DNA of 36,926 nucleotides from Rhodobacterales bacterium (GCA_015654855.1 JAATGA010000188.1:1-36926), one strand, 5' to 3'. Shown: positions 1 through 9,983, numbered from the stretch's first letter. Translations and numbers: made by a program. Notes: generated by a model not told the origin, from the sequence alone.

Positions 1-172
1 TCTGGACGGCGGCATCGCTGTAGACGGGCTGTCGCCCCCGCTTGCCTGTCGGCTGCGCCGCCCAGGCCATGTCGGGATCAAACCAGATCGTCAGCGATCC
101 GCGGCGCTTGAGCGCACTGTTATACGCGCGCCAGTTGAGGGTGGTATAGGTCGGGGTGTTCGGTCTGCTCAT
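1..172 (-). CDS. IS5-family (IS903-like) transposase, N-terminal part, truncated by window edge
   Basis: Reverse-strand reading from ATG at 172 gives MSRPNTPTYTTLNWRAYNSALKRRGSLTIWFDPDMAWAAQPTGKRGRQPVYSDAAVQ, the typical N-terminus of IS5/IS903-type transposases. Confidence 0.85.
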   Translation of the reverse strand, partial: MSRPNTPTYTTLNWRAYNSALKRRGSLTIWFDPDMAWAAQPTGKRGRQPVYSDAAVQ

Positions 173-235
173 GCCCTTCAGCTACCACGCTGGATTCACG
201 AGATGAATCCCTGATGGGATTTGTGCAACAGAGCC
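1..235 (-). mobile_element. End of an IS5-family insertion sequence including terminal inverted repeat GGCTCTGTTGCACAAATC (reading leftward from 235)
   Basis: Sequence ...gatttgtgcaacagagcc ends at 235; GGCTCTGTTGCACAAA is similar to IS5/IS903-group termini; adjacent transposase start. Confidence 0.75.
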
Positions 236-314
236 ATCGGTGGGGACAAACAGACTGAGCACCTCGCGGGACGATCTAAGTCGAAATGGATGATCAATTC
301 AGCGAGAAGACGGC

Positions 315-1343
315 TTACAACCCCGCGGCCTTGGTCAGGTTCACCCTGAACCTGTCGCGTCTGCGCTGATACCTGCGGGTCATCTCAGCGCTCGCATGGC
401 CAAGCTGTTTCTGCACATGCCGTTCATCGACCTCGGCCGAGGAGGCGAGGCCAGCGCGCAGGGAATGTCCCGAGAAGAGGGCAGGGCGGTCCTTCTCCGG
501 CAGATCGCCCCGCAGCCCGGCGGCCTGGGCGGCGCGCTTGACCACACGCGCGACCTCGCGGTCGTTCAGCCGCATCGGGCCGATGTCCTTGCCTTGTCCG
601 GTGACTCGGCGGAACAGGGGGCCCTGGCTTATGCGCGCCAACTTCAGCCAGATTTCCAGCGCCGCGATCGGGCAGGTGGCGGGGGACGATCCGCGGCCGA
701 TCTCCACCTCGCGCCAGCCGGTCTTGCCGCGCAGGGTCACAAGCAGTCCGCCGGGCAGAATCTCGACCCAACCTCGGCCGTCCTCCGTCTGGTTGCGTCC
801 GGCATCAAGCCCGGTGATCTCGGATCGCCGCAGGCCGCCGGCAAAGCCGATCAGCAGCATGGTCCGATCGCGCAACCCGCGCAGCGTGCCGCGGTCACAG
901 GTTTCCAGCATGGCCAGCAGGTTTTCGGGCAGAATCGCCTCTTTCTGGCGCGGCGGCGCGGCATGGTTATTGCGGATCCCGGCCAGAACCGTGGCGACAT
1001 GACGGTCGCGCCGATCGAGGGACAACCCGCGTTGGGTAAAGGCCCAGACCAGCGCCGATAGCCGTCGTTCGATGGTGGACACCGCATTCTTGCGCCCGCC
1101 GAGGGATTTAGCGCCGCTGGCGCAGGCGGTGATATAGAGGCCAACGACCTGTGGATCCGGCGTCAGGGCGTCGAGGCCTTCGCGGCGACACCATCCGGCA
1201 AAATGCTTCCAGTCGGCGGCATAGGCTTTGCGGGTGTTGGCGGAACTGGCCGCTTCAGCGTAACCGCGGGCGCGCTCAGCCAGATCGCGCAGGGCAGGCG
1301 GCTGATGATCCAGCGGGGCAGGGGGTGGAGGGTTCTCAATCAT
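315..1343 (-). CDS. Tyrosine-type site-specific recombinase/integrase
   Basis: ORF with SAM-like N-terminal region (TRKAYAADWKHFAGWCRREG), RDRTMLLIGFAGGLRRSEI and HSLRAGLASSAEVDERHVQKQLGHASAEMTRRYQRR (R..HxxR..H..Y catalytic pattern); probable start ATG at 1343 overlapping the fic stop codon. Confidence 0.9.
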   Translation of the reverse strand: MIENPPPPAPLDHQPPALRDLAERARGYAEAASSANTRKAYAADWKHFAGWCRREGLDALTPDPQVVGLYITACASGAKSLGGRKNAVSTIERRLSALVWAFTQRGLSLDRRDRHVATVLAGIRNNHAAPPRQKEAILPENLLAMLETCDRGTLRGLRDRTMLLIGFAGGLRRSEITGLDAGRNQTEDGRGWVEILPGGLLVTLRGKTGWREVEIGRGSSPATCPIAALEIWLKLARISQGPLFRRVTGQGKDIGPMRLNDREVARVVKRAAQAAGLRGDLPEKDRPALFSGHSLRAGLASSAEVDERHVQKQLGHASAEMTRRYQRRRDRFRVNLTKAAGL

Positions 1344-1947
1344 CTTGGCCTTCGGCCTCGATCTGGCGAAGAAGCAGCACTGAAAGAGGCGCAGTATCGC
1401 CGCGATAGGCTGAAATGGAGGCCGTAAGCATCTCGTCTGGCGCGACACCTTCCCATGTCAGGGGATGTCCCGTCCGGTCCGCTAGGTAGCGCACATATTC
1501 GCGTAAGGCGCGCCCGTTGCCGTCCCGGAAGGGGTGCAGAACATTCGGCTCGCTCATGTACCACGCCATCCGCTCAGCGAAGCGTTCTATCGCCAGTCCT
1601 TCAAGCCAGTTCTCCTGCGCGAGATCGGCGGTGAGTCGGCCGCCCTCCTGTGCGATGAAGCGCCAGTTGGCAAAGCGATTGTCGCCCTTGGAGATGTCAA
1701 CGTCCCGCACCACGCCGGCCCAGGGATAGATGTCACGGAACAGCACTTCATGGATCGCCAGCAGATATCCGAAGCCCGGCCCTTCGGCGGGTTCGGGCAG
1801 GGGGGCGTTCCCGATCTCGAGCGTGGCCAGAAGGATGATCTCGGCCTCCGCATCATCGAGCGCAGGCTGGTTCGTGATGCCGAGCAGATTGATGAGGACT
1901 CCCGACCCCGGATATAGGTGCCGGTCGTCGCTGTCGTACTTTGCCAT
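1336..1947 (-). CDS. Fic family protein (putative AMPylating toxin)
   Basis: Contains HPFRDGNGRALREYVR, matching the Fic HPFx[DE]GNGRxxR motif. Confidence 0.92.
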   Translation of the reverse strand: MAKYDSDDRHLYPGSGVLINLLGITNQPALDDAEAEIILLATLEIGNAPLPEPAEGPGFGYLLAIHEVLFRDIYPWAGVVRDVDISKGDNRFANWRFIAQEGGRLTADLAQENWLEGLAIERFAERMAWYMSEPNVLHPFRDGNGRALREYVRYLADRTGHPLTWEGVAPDEMLTASISAYRGDTAPLSVLLLRQIEAEGQDD

Positions 1948-1950
1948 GCT

Positions 1951-2175
1951 TCAGCCCGCCGAGGCCGGCCTGCGATGGCGTTCCAGCAGACGGGTTCGCA
2001 GATCGGACGGGCTCAGGGTTCCGGCTTCCACCTGGCGCAACTCGGCCGCTGCCTGCGGGTTGAGATGCAGGCCCTCGATCTGCTGGCTTGCGATTGCGCT
2101 TGCCAGAAGCCGCGCGGATGGCGTGGCGCGACCATGTTTCTCGGTTGGGGGCGTGGCGGGCTTGGCTGGCATCAC
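1951..2175 (-). CDS. VbhA-like Fic antitoxin (class I)
   Basis: Small ORF immediately upstream of fic; ASQQIEGLHLNPQ contains the [S/T]xxxE[G/N] inhibitory motif, resembling VbhA. Confidence 0.8.
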   Translation of the reverse strand: MMPAKPATPPTEKHGRATPSARLLASAIASQQIEGLHLNPQAAAELRQVEAGTLSPSDLRTRLLERHRRPASAG

Positions 2176-2350
2176 GTTGTTCCTGTCCTGTCGTGTCCGA
2201 GCCTAGCAGAGACCGGGCGGTGTTGCATCATCGGCCTTGGCGCGACCTTCAGTTCGGCCCCGGAAATCCTGACGAAAACCCATCTCCTGCAGGGCCTTGC
2301 CGAGGCGATCCGGGTGCGATTTTCGGCTGTTTCGGTGGTCACGTACTGCC

Positions 2351-2370
2351 TCTCTATAGGTCTCTATAGG
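2351..2370. repeat. Perfect tandem duplication of 10 bp: tctctatagg tctctatagg
   Basis: Directly read. Confidence 0.9.
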
Positions 2371-2377
2371 ATTTCAT

Positions 2378-2408
2378 AACATCCGATAATGCAAGATTAT
2401 CGGATGTT
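2378..2408. promoter_or_regulatory. Perfect 13-bp inverted repeat AACATCCGATAAT-GCAAG-ATTATCGGATGTT followed by T-run
   Basis: Directly read; lies in the divergent intergenic region between the Fic operon and the DUF1403-like gene; could be operator, recombination site or terminator. Confidence 0.6.
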
Positions 2409-2483
2409 TTTTATAAAAGACAGGCGCGGCGCTTATTGGTAATTATTATAGTATATTCCGCCGCCTCATGCTACCGTTTCAGT

Positions 2484-3407
2484 ATGGTCAGCACTCCGGA
2501 ATCATCTCTTTTCCCTCTTCTGGCACAGCCCGGATTGCCGCACTGGATCCGACAGGGTGCCGACCGGGAACAGCTTGAAACAGCGTTGTTTTCCGCAGGA
2601 GCAACACTCGCCATGATGGATCCCATCGTGCGTTCAGAAGATCTTGTCGGGACGCTCTGGCGCAAGCGTCTGGCGCTGGCCTCCGCAGTGGCGGTTTCCG
2701 CACTGGAAGGACGCCGCGAAGGCGCGGCAGATCTGCGCGATGCCTTTGCACTGCGGCGCCCGGGCGACGATCCCGGCCCGGCGGGGCGGATGCTGAACGG
2801 CTGGCGGCATCTCGGCGACGCGCGCGCGCTACGATCCGCAGACTGGCCGAAACGGTTGCCAGAGTTTTTCGACCTGCCGACTGATCCAGTTGCGGAACTC
2901 CTGCACGATTTGGGCGGGCGGTTTGCCGCCAGCCGCACCATGCCGCTGCGTTTCGCAGCAGAGGCGGCGCGCGAGGTTCTGGCGCTCGGTTCTGTCTATC
3001 GTGGGCTGGCGCTCTGGCTGGCCGACGCCCTGCTGGCACAGGCGCTCGGCTGGGATCGTCCCGTGCCGCTGCTGGCGTCACATCTGCCGCGCGCGGCCTT
3101 CCGGCTGGAAGGGAACGACTGGCTTGCAGCTTGCTCGGGTGCATGGTGCAGAGGGGCGGCGGCCGCTTTTGATCTGCATGCCGATCTGAACTGCCGCGCG
3201 GAAGCACTGAGGGCCGCGGCGCCAAAGCTGCGGGGCAGGGATGCGAGGGCCGCGGTCCATGCGTTGTTGACCGAAGACGCTCTCACCGCCCGGGCAGGTG
3301 AGAAGGCCAGCGACCGCGCCGCGCGCCGGTTATTCGACCGGCTGACGACCCTTGGGCTGGTGCGCGAACTGACCGGGCGGCCGACCTTCCGGCTTTATGG
3401 GCTCTGA
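2484..3407 (+). CDS. DUF1403-like family protein
   Basis: Intact ORF (probable start at 2484); overall sequence character and position next to scpB match DUF1403 proteins as recalled; function unknown. Confidence 0.65.
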   Translation: MVSTPESSLFPLLAQPGLPHWIRQGADREQLETALFSAGATLAMMDPIVRSEDLVGTLWRKRLALASAVAVSALEGRREGAADLRDAFALRRPGDDPGPAGRMLNGWRHLGDARALRSADWPKRLPEFFDLPTDPVAELLHDLGGRFAASRTMPLRFAAEAAREVLALGSVYRGLALWLADALLAQALGWDRPVPLLASHLPRAAFRLEGNDWLAACSGAWCRGAAAAFDLHADLNCRAEALRAAAPKLRGRDARAAVHALLTEDALTARAGEKASDRAARRLFDRLTTLGLVRELTGRPTFRLYGL

Positions 3408-3408
3408 G

Positions 3409-4035
3409 ATGGCGGAGGTCCTGGACACCGAACTGACTGAGCTGCCGCAAGCCTTACGCTGGCGGGAATGGATGGCGCGGGTTGAAGCGGTGCTCTTCGC
3501 CTCTGCCGAGCCGGTGCCCCGCGCGGTGCTGTCCCGCATCGTGGGGCGGAATTGCGCCCTTGATCTGCTGATGGAAGACATCGCGGCCGAGCTTTCTGGC
3601 CGACCCTACGAGATCGCCCGCGTGGCCAGTGGCTGGCAGTTCCGGACGAAGCCGCGATATGCCGTCGCGATCCGCGCCGCGCGCGGCGAAGGCGATGGCA
3701 CGCGGGACCTGACGCAGAACGAAGCGCTGGTCCTGACGATCATCGCCTATCTACAGCCGGTAACCCGAGGCGAAATTTCGCGTCTGACCGGGCACGAGAC
3801 CAGCCGTGATCTGATTGCCCGGCTGCATCGTCAGAGCCTGATCGCCCGAGGTCCGCGCAGCCCGGAACCCGGCGCGCCCTATACCTATGTCACTACGGCG
3901 GGGTTTCTGGCCCGGTTCGGGCTGGAGACCCTGCGCGCTTTACCGGACCTCGAGGCGCTGGAAGATGCGGGTCTGCTGAAGCCCGCGTCGAGTGTTGCGC
4001 TGGATCTGCCCATCGCAGGGGGAGACGCGGATTAA
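3409..4035 (+). CDS. scpB: SMC-Scp complex subunit ScpB-like protein
   Basis: VEAVLFASAEPVPRAVLSRIVG, YEIARVASGWQFRTKPRYA, LTQNEALVLTIIAYLQPVTRGEISRLTG, APYTYVTTAGFLARFGLETL are typical ScpB winged-helix motifs. Confidence 0.85.
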   Translation: MAEVLDTELTELPQALRWREWMARVEAVLFASAEPVPRAVLSRIVGRNCALDLLMEDIAAELSGRPYEIARVASGWQFRTKPRYAVAIRAARGEGDGTRDLTQNEALVLTIIAYLQPVTRGEISRLTGHETSRDLIARLHRQSLIARGPRSPEPGAPYTYVTTAGFLARFGLETLRALPDLEALEDAGLLKPASSVALDLPIAGGDAD

Positions 4036-4054
4036 AGCGTTTTGCCTTTGACGA

Positions 4055-4370
4055 AAAATGGAGGGGATTCCCCGGAGCGAGCTTGTGTACTGCGCTCTTC
4101 GCGGGAGGTGTCCCAGGGGTAGGCCAGAACGTCATGCTCGGCTTCATCCATGAGGGCTGCGAGCTTTGGCACCTTGATCCTGACCTGATCGGCAACAGTG
4201 CGCCACTGGGTGATGGCGGCCTTGGCCGCGTGTCCTGACCGAAGGCGGAGACGACCCCCGCCGCCCGCTCTTTCCGGCATGGGCCAAATGGGTCCAGGCG
4301 TTGCGCTGGAAGTGGACGCAGCAACGTTGCCAGGTGGCGCGCAAAGCCGTGCCAAAATGACCCCACACAC
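4055..4370 (-). pseudogene. IS256-family transposase remnant, frameshifted
   Basis: Fragments CVHFQRNAWTHLAHAGKSGRR and AAITQWRTVADQVRIKVPKLAALMDEAEHDVLAY are IS256 transposase segments, split over two minus-strand frames. Confidence 0.8.
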
Positions 4371-4519
4371 GTTGCGTTTACGTTTCGCATATCCTGCAAC
4401 CGCACAACACTGCTGACCGAGGAGAAGGGCGGTGCGAAATTAATCCACGGAAGCGGCGGCCTGTTGCTGCTGCGGGCGGCTTAAAAATCGTCCACCTTTT
4501 ATGCGGCTGCAGGGAGGGC

Positions 4520-5430
4520 GTGGGGATTTACAGCGTGGAGCTATATCTGAGAGTTCGCCAGGCTTGCGCCGGAAGGCATGAGCCAGCGGGAAGCAGCGCG
4601 GACGTTCAACATCTCGCGTGACACGCGTGACACGGTTCGGAAGATGATGTCGTTTTCGGTCCCGCCGGGCTACCGGCGCCAATCGGAGATCAGGCGGCCG
4701 AAGCTTGATCCGTTCATCCCGATCATCGAGGGCTGGCTTGAGGCGGATCTGACCATGCCTCGCAAGCAGCGGCATACGGCGAAGCGGGTGTTCGACCGGC
4801 TCCGCGACGAATGTGGTTTTGATGGCGGCTACACGATCATCAAAGACTATATTCGGGAGCGGGAACGGCGGGGCCAGGAAGTGTTCGTGCCGCTGTCTCA
4901 TCCGCCGGGCCATGCACAGGCCGACTTTGGCGAGGCATTGGTCCGGATCGGCGGCGCCGTTCGACGCCTGCGATCAGGATACGGGTCGCGTCTCGTCGCA
5001 ATCGCTGGTGCGCTACAAGACCAACGACTACTCGGTGCCGGACGCTTACGGCCACCATGATGTCTGGATCCGGGCCTATCTATGTCCATGAGGTGGTGAT
5101 CGGCTGCCGTGGCGAGGTGATCGCCCGCCATCCCCGATGCTGGGATCGCGATGAACTCGTCTTCGACCCGATCCATTACCTTCCGCTGATCGAGCAGAAA
5201 ATCAATGCGTTGGATCAGGCCGCCCCGTTGCAAGGCTGGGATCTGCCGGAGGCAGTTCGCCACACTGCGCCGCCTGATGGAGGCGCGAATGAACCGGCAG
5301 GGTCGACGAGAATATGTCTAGGTCCTGCGGCTTTTGGAAACCTTCGATCTGGCCGATCTGCGGGCGGCTGTGACGCAGGCCCTTCGGCTGGGGGCGCTCA
5401 GCTTCGATGCGACACAACCTCAGTGTATCA
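4520..5430 (+). pseudogene. IS21-family IstA transposase remnant with internal deletion and frameshifts
   Basis: VELYLRVRQAC, MSQREAARTFNISRDT...VRKMMSFSVPPGYRR, HPPGHAQADFGEALVRIGG, SLVRYKTNDYSVPDAYGHHDVWIRAYVHEVVIGCRGEVIARHPRCWDRDELVFDPIHYLPLIEQK, VLRLLETFDLADLRAAVTQALRLGALSFDAT are IstA blocks in shifting frames. Confidence 0.85.
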
Positions 5431-5752
5431 GCTTGTCTTAGTTCAGAATATCTTCATGTGTCTTGTGGAGGAAATTCTACTTATGCGAACCCTTACTTTC
5501 GGGGAGGATGATCAGGGTTCTCTGGCGGTGGCAGGCAGCATCGGGATGGCGAAATGCCGTCCGAGTGCTTTCCTTTATGGTAAACGGTTGTTAGTTTGCC
5601 GCTAATCACGGGATCTGGGGATCCAAAGCGATGGCCGGGATGCCCATGGCCCCTGCGGGATCGGGCGAGAAGACGCCGGGTAGAAACGCCAGCATGTCGC
5701 CCCGGCCGGCGATCTGCGGGTGGGCATGCCCGACCAATGATAAGGGACGGGC

Positions 5753-7123
5753 ATGACGCAATCCTCTCCGGGCCGGGTAATGGACATGATTAGGGGGGAT
5801 GGCGTCAGGGCCAGAGCCCTGCGTGCGACGTTCTGGTCGATCTCCAACGTGGTCGGCATGAACGGGATGCGGCTGCTGTCGAATATCATTCTGACGCGGC
5901 TATTGTTCCCCGAGGCCTTCGGGCTGATGGCGCTGGTGCAGGTGTTCATCTACGCGCTGGTGACCTTTTCCGACATCGGCATCAATACTTCGGTGCTGCA
6001 AAGCAAGCGCGGCGACGATCCGGATTTCCTGGATACGGCGTGGACGCTGCAAATCATCCGCGGCGGGATCCTGTGGCTCGGGGCTTGCGTGCTGGCATGG
6101 CCGGTGTCACGGATCTACGGCCATCCGGATCTGCTGACCCTGTTGCCGGTCGCGTCACTGTCGCTTGTCGTTAATGGCTTCCAGCCGATGCGGGCGGCGT
6201 TGGCGGGGCGGCATCTGGCGCTTGGGCGGCTGACGGTCATCCAGCTCTTCGTGCAACTCGCCACGCTGCTGCTGACGGTGTTGCTGGCGTGGTGGTGGCA
6301 TTCGGTCTGGGCGCTGGCGATGTCGCAGGTGATCGGCGCGCTGCTCAACAACCTTCTGGTCCGGCTGTTCATGGAAGGACATCCGGACCGCTTTCGCTGG
6401 GATTGGACCAGCGTCCACGAGATCGTCGGCTTCGGGCGCTTCATCTTTTTGTCGACGATCGCGACCTTCCTGATCACATCAAGCGACCGCGCCATCCTTG
6501 GCACTTATGTCGACGTCACGACCTTCGGGATTTACAGCATCGCCCAGACCTTCGGCAGCCTGCCGGTGTTGATCGTGACTACAGTCAGCGGCCGGGTGAT
6601 GTTGCCGCTATACCGGATGAAATCCCCGCGCGAGAGCGACGAGACCCGGCAAAAAATCCGCCGCGCCGGTCGGATGCTGTCGGCTTTCGGGGTGATCATC
6701 GCGGTGGTGCTGGCTTTTTGCGGAACCTGGCTGGTCGATGTGCTATACGATTCACGCTATGCGCTGGCCGGGCCTATGCTGGTGCTTTTCGCGCTCAACG
6801 CGATCCCCAGCAATGTGATGATCGGAACGGAAGCCGTCATGCTGGCGCATGGCGACAGCCGCAGGCATTTCTTCCTGACCGTGTCGCTGGCGATCGTGCA
6901 GGTGGTACTGCTGTTCGTGATGATCCATCTGTTTGGGGTAGTGGGCGGGATCGTCGCGCCTGGGCTGGCGCTGTTGCTGACCTATCCGATCCGTGCGCGC
7001 ATGGTTGCGCATTACCGGGCCTGGGATCCGCTGAATGATGTCGTGGGGCTGGGGGTGGGGCTACTGCTCACGGGGCTTGCCTTTGTCCTGCACTGGGAAG
7101 AAATCATGAAACTCTTTCCCTGA
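5753..7123 (+). CDS. Oligosaccharide flippase / polysaccharide transporter (Wzx-like, MOP superfamily)
   Basis: Multi-TM protein with [45 protein letters not shown] and [17 protein letters not shown], typical of lipopolysaccharide flippases. Confidence 0.88.
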   Translation: MTQSSPGRVMDMIRGDGVRARALRATFWSISNVVGMNGMRLLSNIILTRLLFPEAFGLMALVQVFIYALVTFSDIGINTSVLQSKRGDDPDFLDTAWTLQIIRGGILWLGACVLAWPVSRIYGHPDLLTLLPVASLSLVVNGFQPMRAALAGRHLALGRLTVIQLFVQLATLLLTVLLAWWWHSVWALAMSQVIGALLNNLLVRLFMEGHPDRFRWDWTSVHEIVGFGRFIFLSTIATFLITSSDRAILGTYVDVTTFGIYSIAQTFGSLPVLIVTTVSGRVMLPLYRMKSPRESDETRQKIRRAGRMLSAFGVIIAVVLAFCGTWLVDVLYDSRYALAGPMLVLFALNAIPSNVMIGTEAVMLAHGDSRRHFFLTVSLAIVQVVLLFVMIHLFGVVGGIVAPGLALLLTYPIRARMVAHYRAWDPLNDVVGLGVGLLLTGLAFVLHWEEIMKLFP

Positions 7124-7203
7124 CGGCCGGGACGGGCTTGAGTCGGCAGGGGATCGTGGCAAAATGTTCGGCTCGGAACGAGATGCCGATGAAGGAGAGA
7201 TGG

Positions 7204-8370
7204 ATGAAGATTGCGGTTGCCGGTATCGGCTATGTGGGGCTGTCGAACGCGATCTTGCTCGCGCAGCATAACGAGGTGGTGGCGCTGGATCTTTCCGCAG
7301 AGCGGGTGGCGCAGGTGAATGCGCATAAAAGCCCGATCGCAGACCGCGAGGTGGAGGAATATCTGGCCAGCCACCCGCTGAACCTGCGCGCGACGACCGT
7401 GCCCGAGGAGGCCTATGCCGGGGCCGATTACGTCATCGTCTCGACGCCGACCAATTATGATCCTGTGTCAAACCATTTCGATACCCGTTCGGTCGAAGCT
7501 GTGATCCGCGACGTCAACCGGATCTGTCCGACGGCGACGATCGTGATCAAATCGACCATCCCCGTCGGCTACACCGCCGGGATCAATGCCGAAATGGGTT
7601 GCGCGAACGTGATTTTCAGCCCCGAGTTCCTGCGCGAGGGCAAGGCGCTCTATGACAACCTGCATCCGTCGCGGATCGTGGTGGGCGAGAAATCGGACCG
7701 CGCCCGGATCTTTGCCGACCTGTTGAAGGGCGGCGCGATCAAGGAAGACATTGCCGTCATCTTCTGCGGTTCGTCCGAAGCCGAGGCGATCAAGCTGTTC
7801 GCCAATACCTACCTTGCGCTGCGGGTCGCCTATTTCAACGAACTCGACAGCTATGCGCTGGCGAACGGGCTCGACAGTCGCGCGATCATCGAAGGTGTCG
7901 GCCGCGATCCGCGGATCGGGATGCATTACAACAACCCCTCGTTCGGCTATGGCGGCTATTGCCTGCCGAAGGATACCAAGCAGTTACTGGCCAATTACGA
8001 CAATGTGCCGCAAAGCCTGATCCGCGCCGTGGTCGATGCGAACCGCACCCGCAAGGATTTCATCGCCGAACAGATTCTGGCGCGGCGTCCCCGGGTCGTC
8101 GGGGTTTACCGGCTGGTGATGAAGGCGGGGTCGGACAATTTCCGGCAAAGCTCGATCCAGGGGATCATGAAGCGGATCAAGGCCAAGGGTATCCCGGTTA
8201 TCGTCTATGAACCGGCGCTGCAGGAGGACGAGTTCTTCAACAGCCAGGTCGTGCGCGATTTCGACGCGTTCAAGGCGCAATCCGACGTGATCATTGCCAA
8301 CCGCATGGCGCCCGAACTGGAAGATGTCGTGGCGAAGGTGTTCACCCGCGATCTGTTTGGCGCAGATTGA
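7204..8370 (+). CDS. ugd: UDP-glucose/GDP-mannose dehydrogenase family protein (probable UDP-glucose 6-dehydrogenase)
   Basis: [29 protein letters not shown] (Rossmann), [41 protein letters not shown] (catalytic Cys). Confidence 0.9.
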   Translation: MKIAVAGIGYVGLSNAILLAQHNEVVALDLSAERVAQVNAHKSPIADREVEEYLASHPLNLRATTVPEEAYAGADYVIVSTPTNYDPVSNHFDTRSVEAVIRDVNRICPTATIVIKSTIPVGYTAGINAEMGCANVIFSPEFLREGKALYDNLHPSRIVVGEKSDRARIFADLLKGGAIKEDIAVIFCGSSEAEAIKLFANTYLALRVAYFNELDSYALANGLDSRAIIEGVGRDPRIGMHYNNPSFGYGGYCLPKDTKQLLANYDNVPQSLIRAVVDANRTRKDFIAEQILARRPRVVGVYRLVMKAGSDNFRQSSIQGIMKRIKAKGIPVIVYEPALQEDEFFNSQVVRDFDAFKAQSDVIIANRMAPELEDVVAKVFTRDLFGAD

Positions 8371-8386
8371 TCTAATGCGGATTAGG

Positions 8387-8418
8387 ATGCGGACCGGGGG
8401 ATGCCTCCCGGTCCGCAT
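8387..8418. terminator. Perfect 12-bp stem hairpin ATGCGGACCGGG-N8-CCCGGTCCGCAT between convergent genes
   Basis: Directly read inverted repeat in the 57-bp convergent gap; probable bidirectional terminator, without a strong T-run. Confidence 0.65.
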
Positions 8419-8427
8419 CACGCCGGG

Positions 8428-9390
8428 CTATTTGTATTCGATCAGCCCGGCGCGTTTTCCGGTCAGGCGGCGCAGGTGGAATTCCAGAACGCCCAGCCCC
8501 TCGGCGAATTTTGCCGCCGTCAGCAGCGCGGCTTCCTGCCAGGCGGAGGCGCGGTTACCGCCCTTGCGGGCCAGGCGCGCGATCTGCACCGGATAGATCG
8601 CAAACAGGACCAGCCCTGCGGGTCCGGCGATCAGCGCAAAAACCACGATTGCCAGCGGGATCGCGATCCCCCAGATGACCGCGCGTTTCAATTGTGGCAC
8701 GTAATGCCGTTCGGGCGCCGCCCCGTGCATATACGCCCCCTCGGCATAGGCATGGCCCGCGCGCCGCGCGCGCTTCCAAAACTGCCCGAACCGGGTCATC
8801 GCCGCGTCATGCAGGGTCATTTCCGCGTCCAGCCGCCAGATCTTCCAGCCGCTTTGGCGCAGGCGCACGCACATCTCGGGTTCTTCGCCCGCGATCAACG
8901 CCGGATTGTAGCCCCCAACCTGATCGAGCGCGGCCATCCGCATCAGCGCATCGCCACCGCAGGCGCGGGCCTCGCCGATGGGGGTATTCCATTCGCGGTC
9001 GCATTGGGCATTGTAGACCGAGGCCTCTGGAAGCCGTTCGCGCCGCCTGCCGCACACAACGGCGACCTGCGGATGGTCCTGAAAGAATGCAAATGCCTTG
9101 CCAATCCAGTCGGGCTGGACCTCGCAATCGCCATCGACCAGTTGCACGAAATCGGGGCGTTCGCCCTGTCGCAACTGGTCGAACCCGGCATTGCGCGCCC
9201 GCGCCGCGGTGAATGGTTTCGTCATGTCGAGTTCGACCACCTCGACGCCGCGCGCGCGCGCCATCTCGACTGATCCGTCGGTCGAGCCGCTGTCGACATA
9301 AACGATTCGACCGGCCTGACCACGCAGGCTATCTAGGCATCGCACGAGGCGGTCGCCTTCGTTGCGGCCGATGGCGATGGCGCCGATCAT
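8428..9390 (-). CDS. Glycosyltransferase family 2 protein
   Basis: MIGAIAIGRNEGDRLVRCLDSLRGQAGRIVYVDSGSTDGSVEMARARGVEVVELD; FVQLVDGDCEVQPDW; C-terminal TM region. Confidence 0.88.
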   Translation of the reverse strand: MIGAIAIGRNEGDRLVRCLDSLRGQAGRIVYVDSGSTDGSVEMARARGVEVVELDMTKPFTAARARNAGFDQLRQGERPDFVQLVDGDCEVQPDWIGKAFAFFQDHPQVAVVCGRRRERLPEASVYNAQCDREWNTPIGEARACGGDALMRMAALDQVGGYNPALIAGEEPEMCVRLRQSGWKIWRLDAEMTLHDAAMTRFGQFWKRARRAGHAYAEGAYMHGAAPERHYVPQLKRAVIWGIAIPLAIVVFALIAGPAGLVLFAIYPVQIARLARKGGNRASAWQEAALLTAAKFAEGLGVLEFHLRRLTGKRAGLIEYK

Positions 9391-9983
9391 GCGCGCACCC
9401 TGCCGATGACCTTCGCCGGAACGCCACCGACGATGGTGCCTGGTTCCACATCGCGCCGCACCACCGCATTGGCACCGACGATCGCGCCTTCGCCGACCTT
9501 CACCGAGCCCAGGATCACTGCCCCGGCGCCGATTTCTGCGCCGTCGCAAATCACTGGCCGGTTTTGCAACCCGTCGAGCCGGGCTATGCCCAGGGTGGTG
9601 TTCTGCCTGAGCGTCACGTCATCACCGATCCATTGCGCGACGAAGATCATGCCGCCGAAATGTTCCAGCCGCACCCGCCGCCCGACATGGACGGTATAGG
9701 GCAGGTAGATGCCGGTCGAACGCGACACGAGGCGGAACATGATCCGGTACAGCAGCGTCGCCGGAACCCGCAACGGTTTCGGCAGGCCCATCCGCCAATT
9801 GCCGAACCGGTGCCAGAACAGCGCCTGAAAGACCTCGCAATACCAGTCGCGACCGTGGGTGCGGTAATCCTCGGCGATCAGCCGTACCAGGCCGATTTCG
9901 GCGGGATTGCCGTTGCGGTCGCCTTTCGCCGGAGCGAAGCGCGGATCTTCGGTGGCGCGGCGTTCCCAATCCTGTTCAGCCAT
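9387..9983 (-). CDS. Left-handed beta-helix (hexapeptide) acetyltransferase, serine O-acetyltransferase-like
   Basis: GRRVRLEHFGGMIFVAQWIGDDVTLRQNTTLGI...PVICDGAEIGAGAVILGSVKVGEGAIVGANAVVRRDVEPGTIVGGVPAKVIGR hexapeptide repeats. Confidence 0.88.
   Translation of the reverse strand: MAEQDWERRATEDPRFAPAKGDRNGNPAEIGLVRLIAEDYRTHGRDWYCEVFQALFWHRFGNWRMGLPKPLRVPATLLYRIMFRLVSRSTGIYLPYTVHVGRRVRLEHFGGMIFVAQWIGDDVTLRQNTTLGIARLDGLQNRPVICDGAEIGAGAVILGSVKVGEGAIVGANAVVRRDVEPGTIVGGVPAKVIGRVRA

Noticed and set aside
396-1061. 221-aa plus-strand ORF opposite the integrase
   Set aside because: Antisense to a well-supported integrase; composition typical of GC-rich shadow ORFs
5057-5605. 182-aa plus-strand ORF as an independent gene
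   Set aside because: First part is the out-of-context C-terminal segment of the IstA remnant; remainder has no recognisable family
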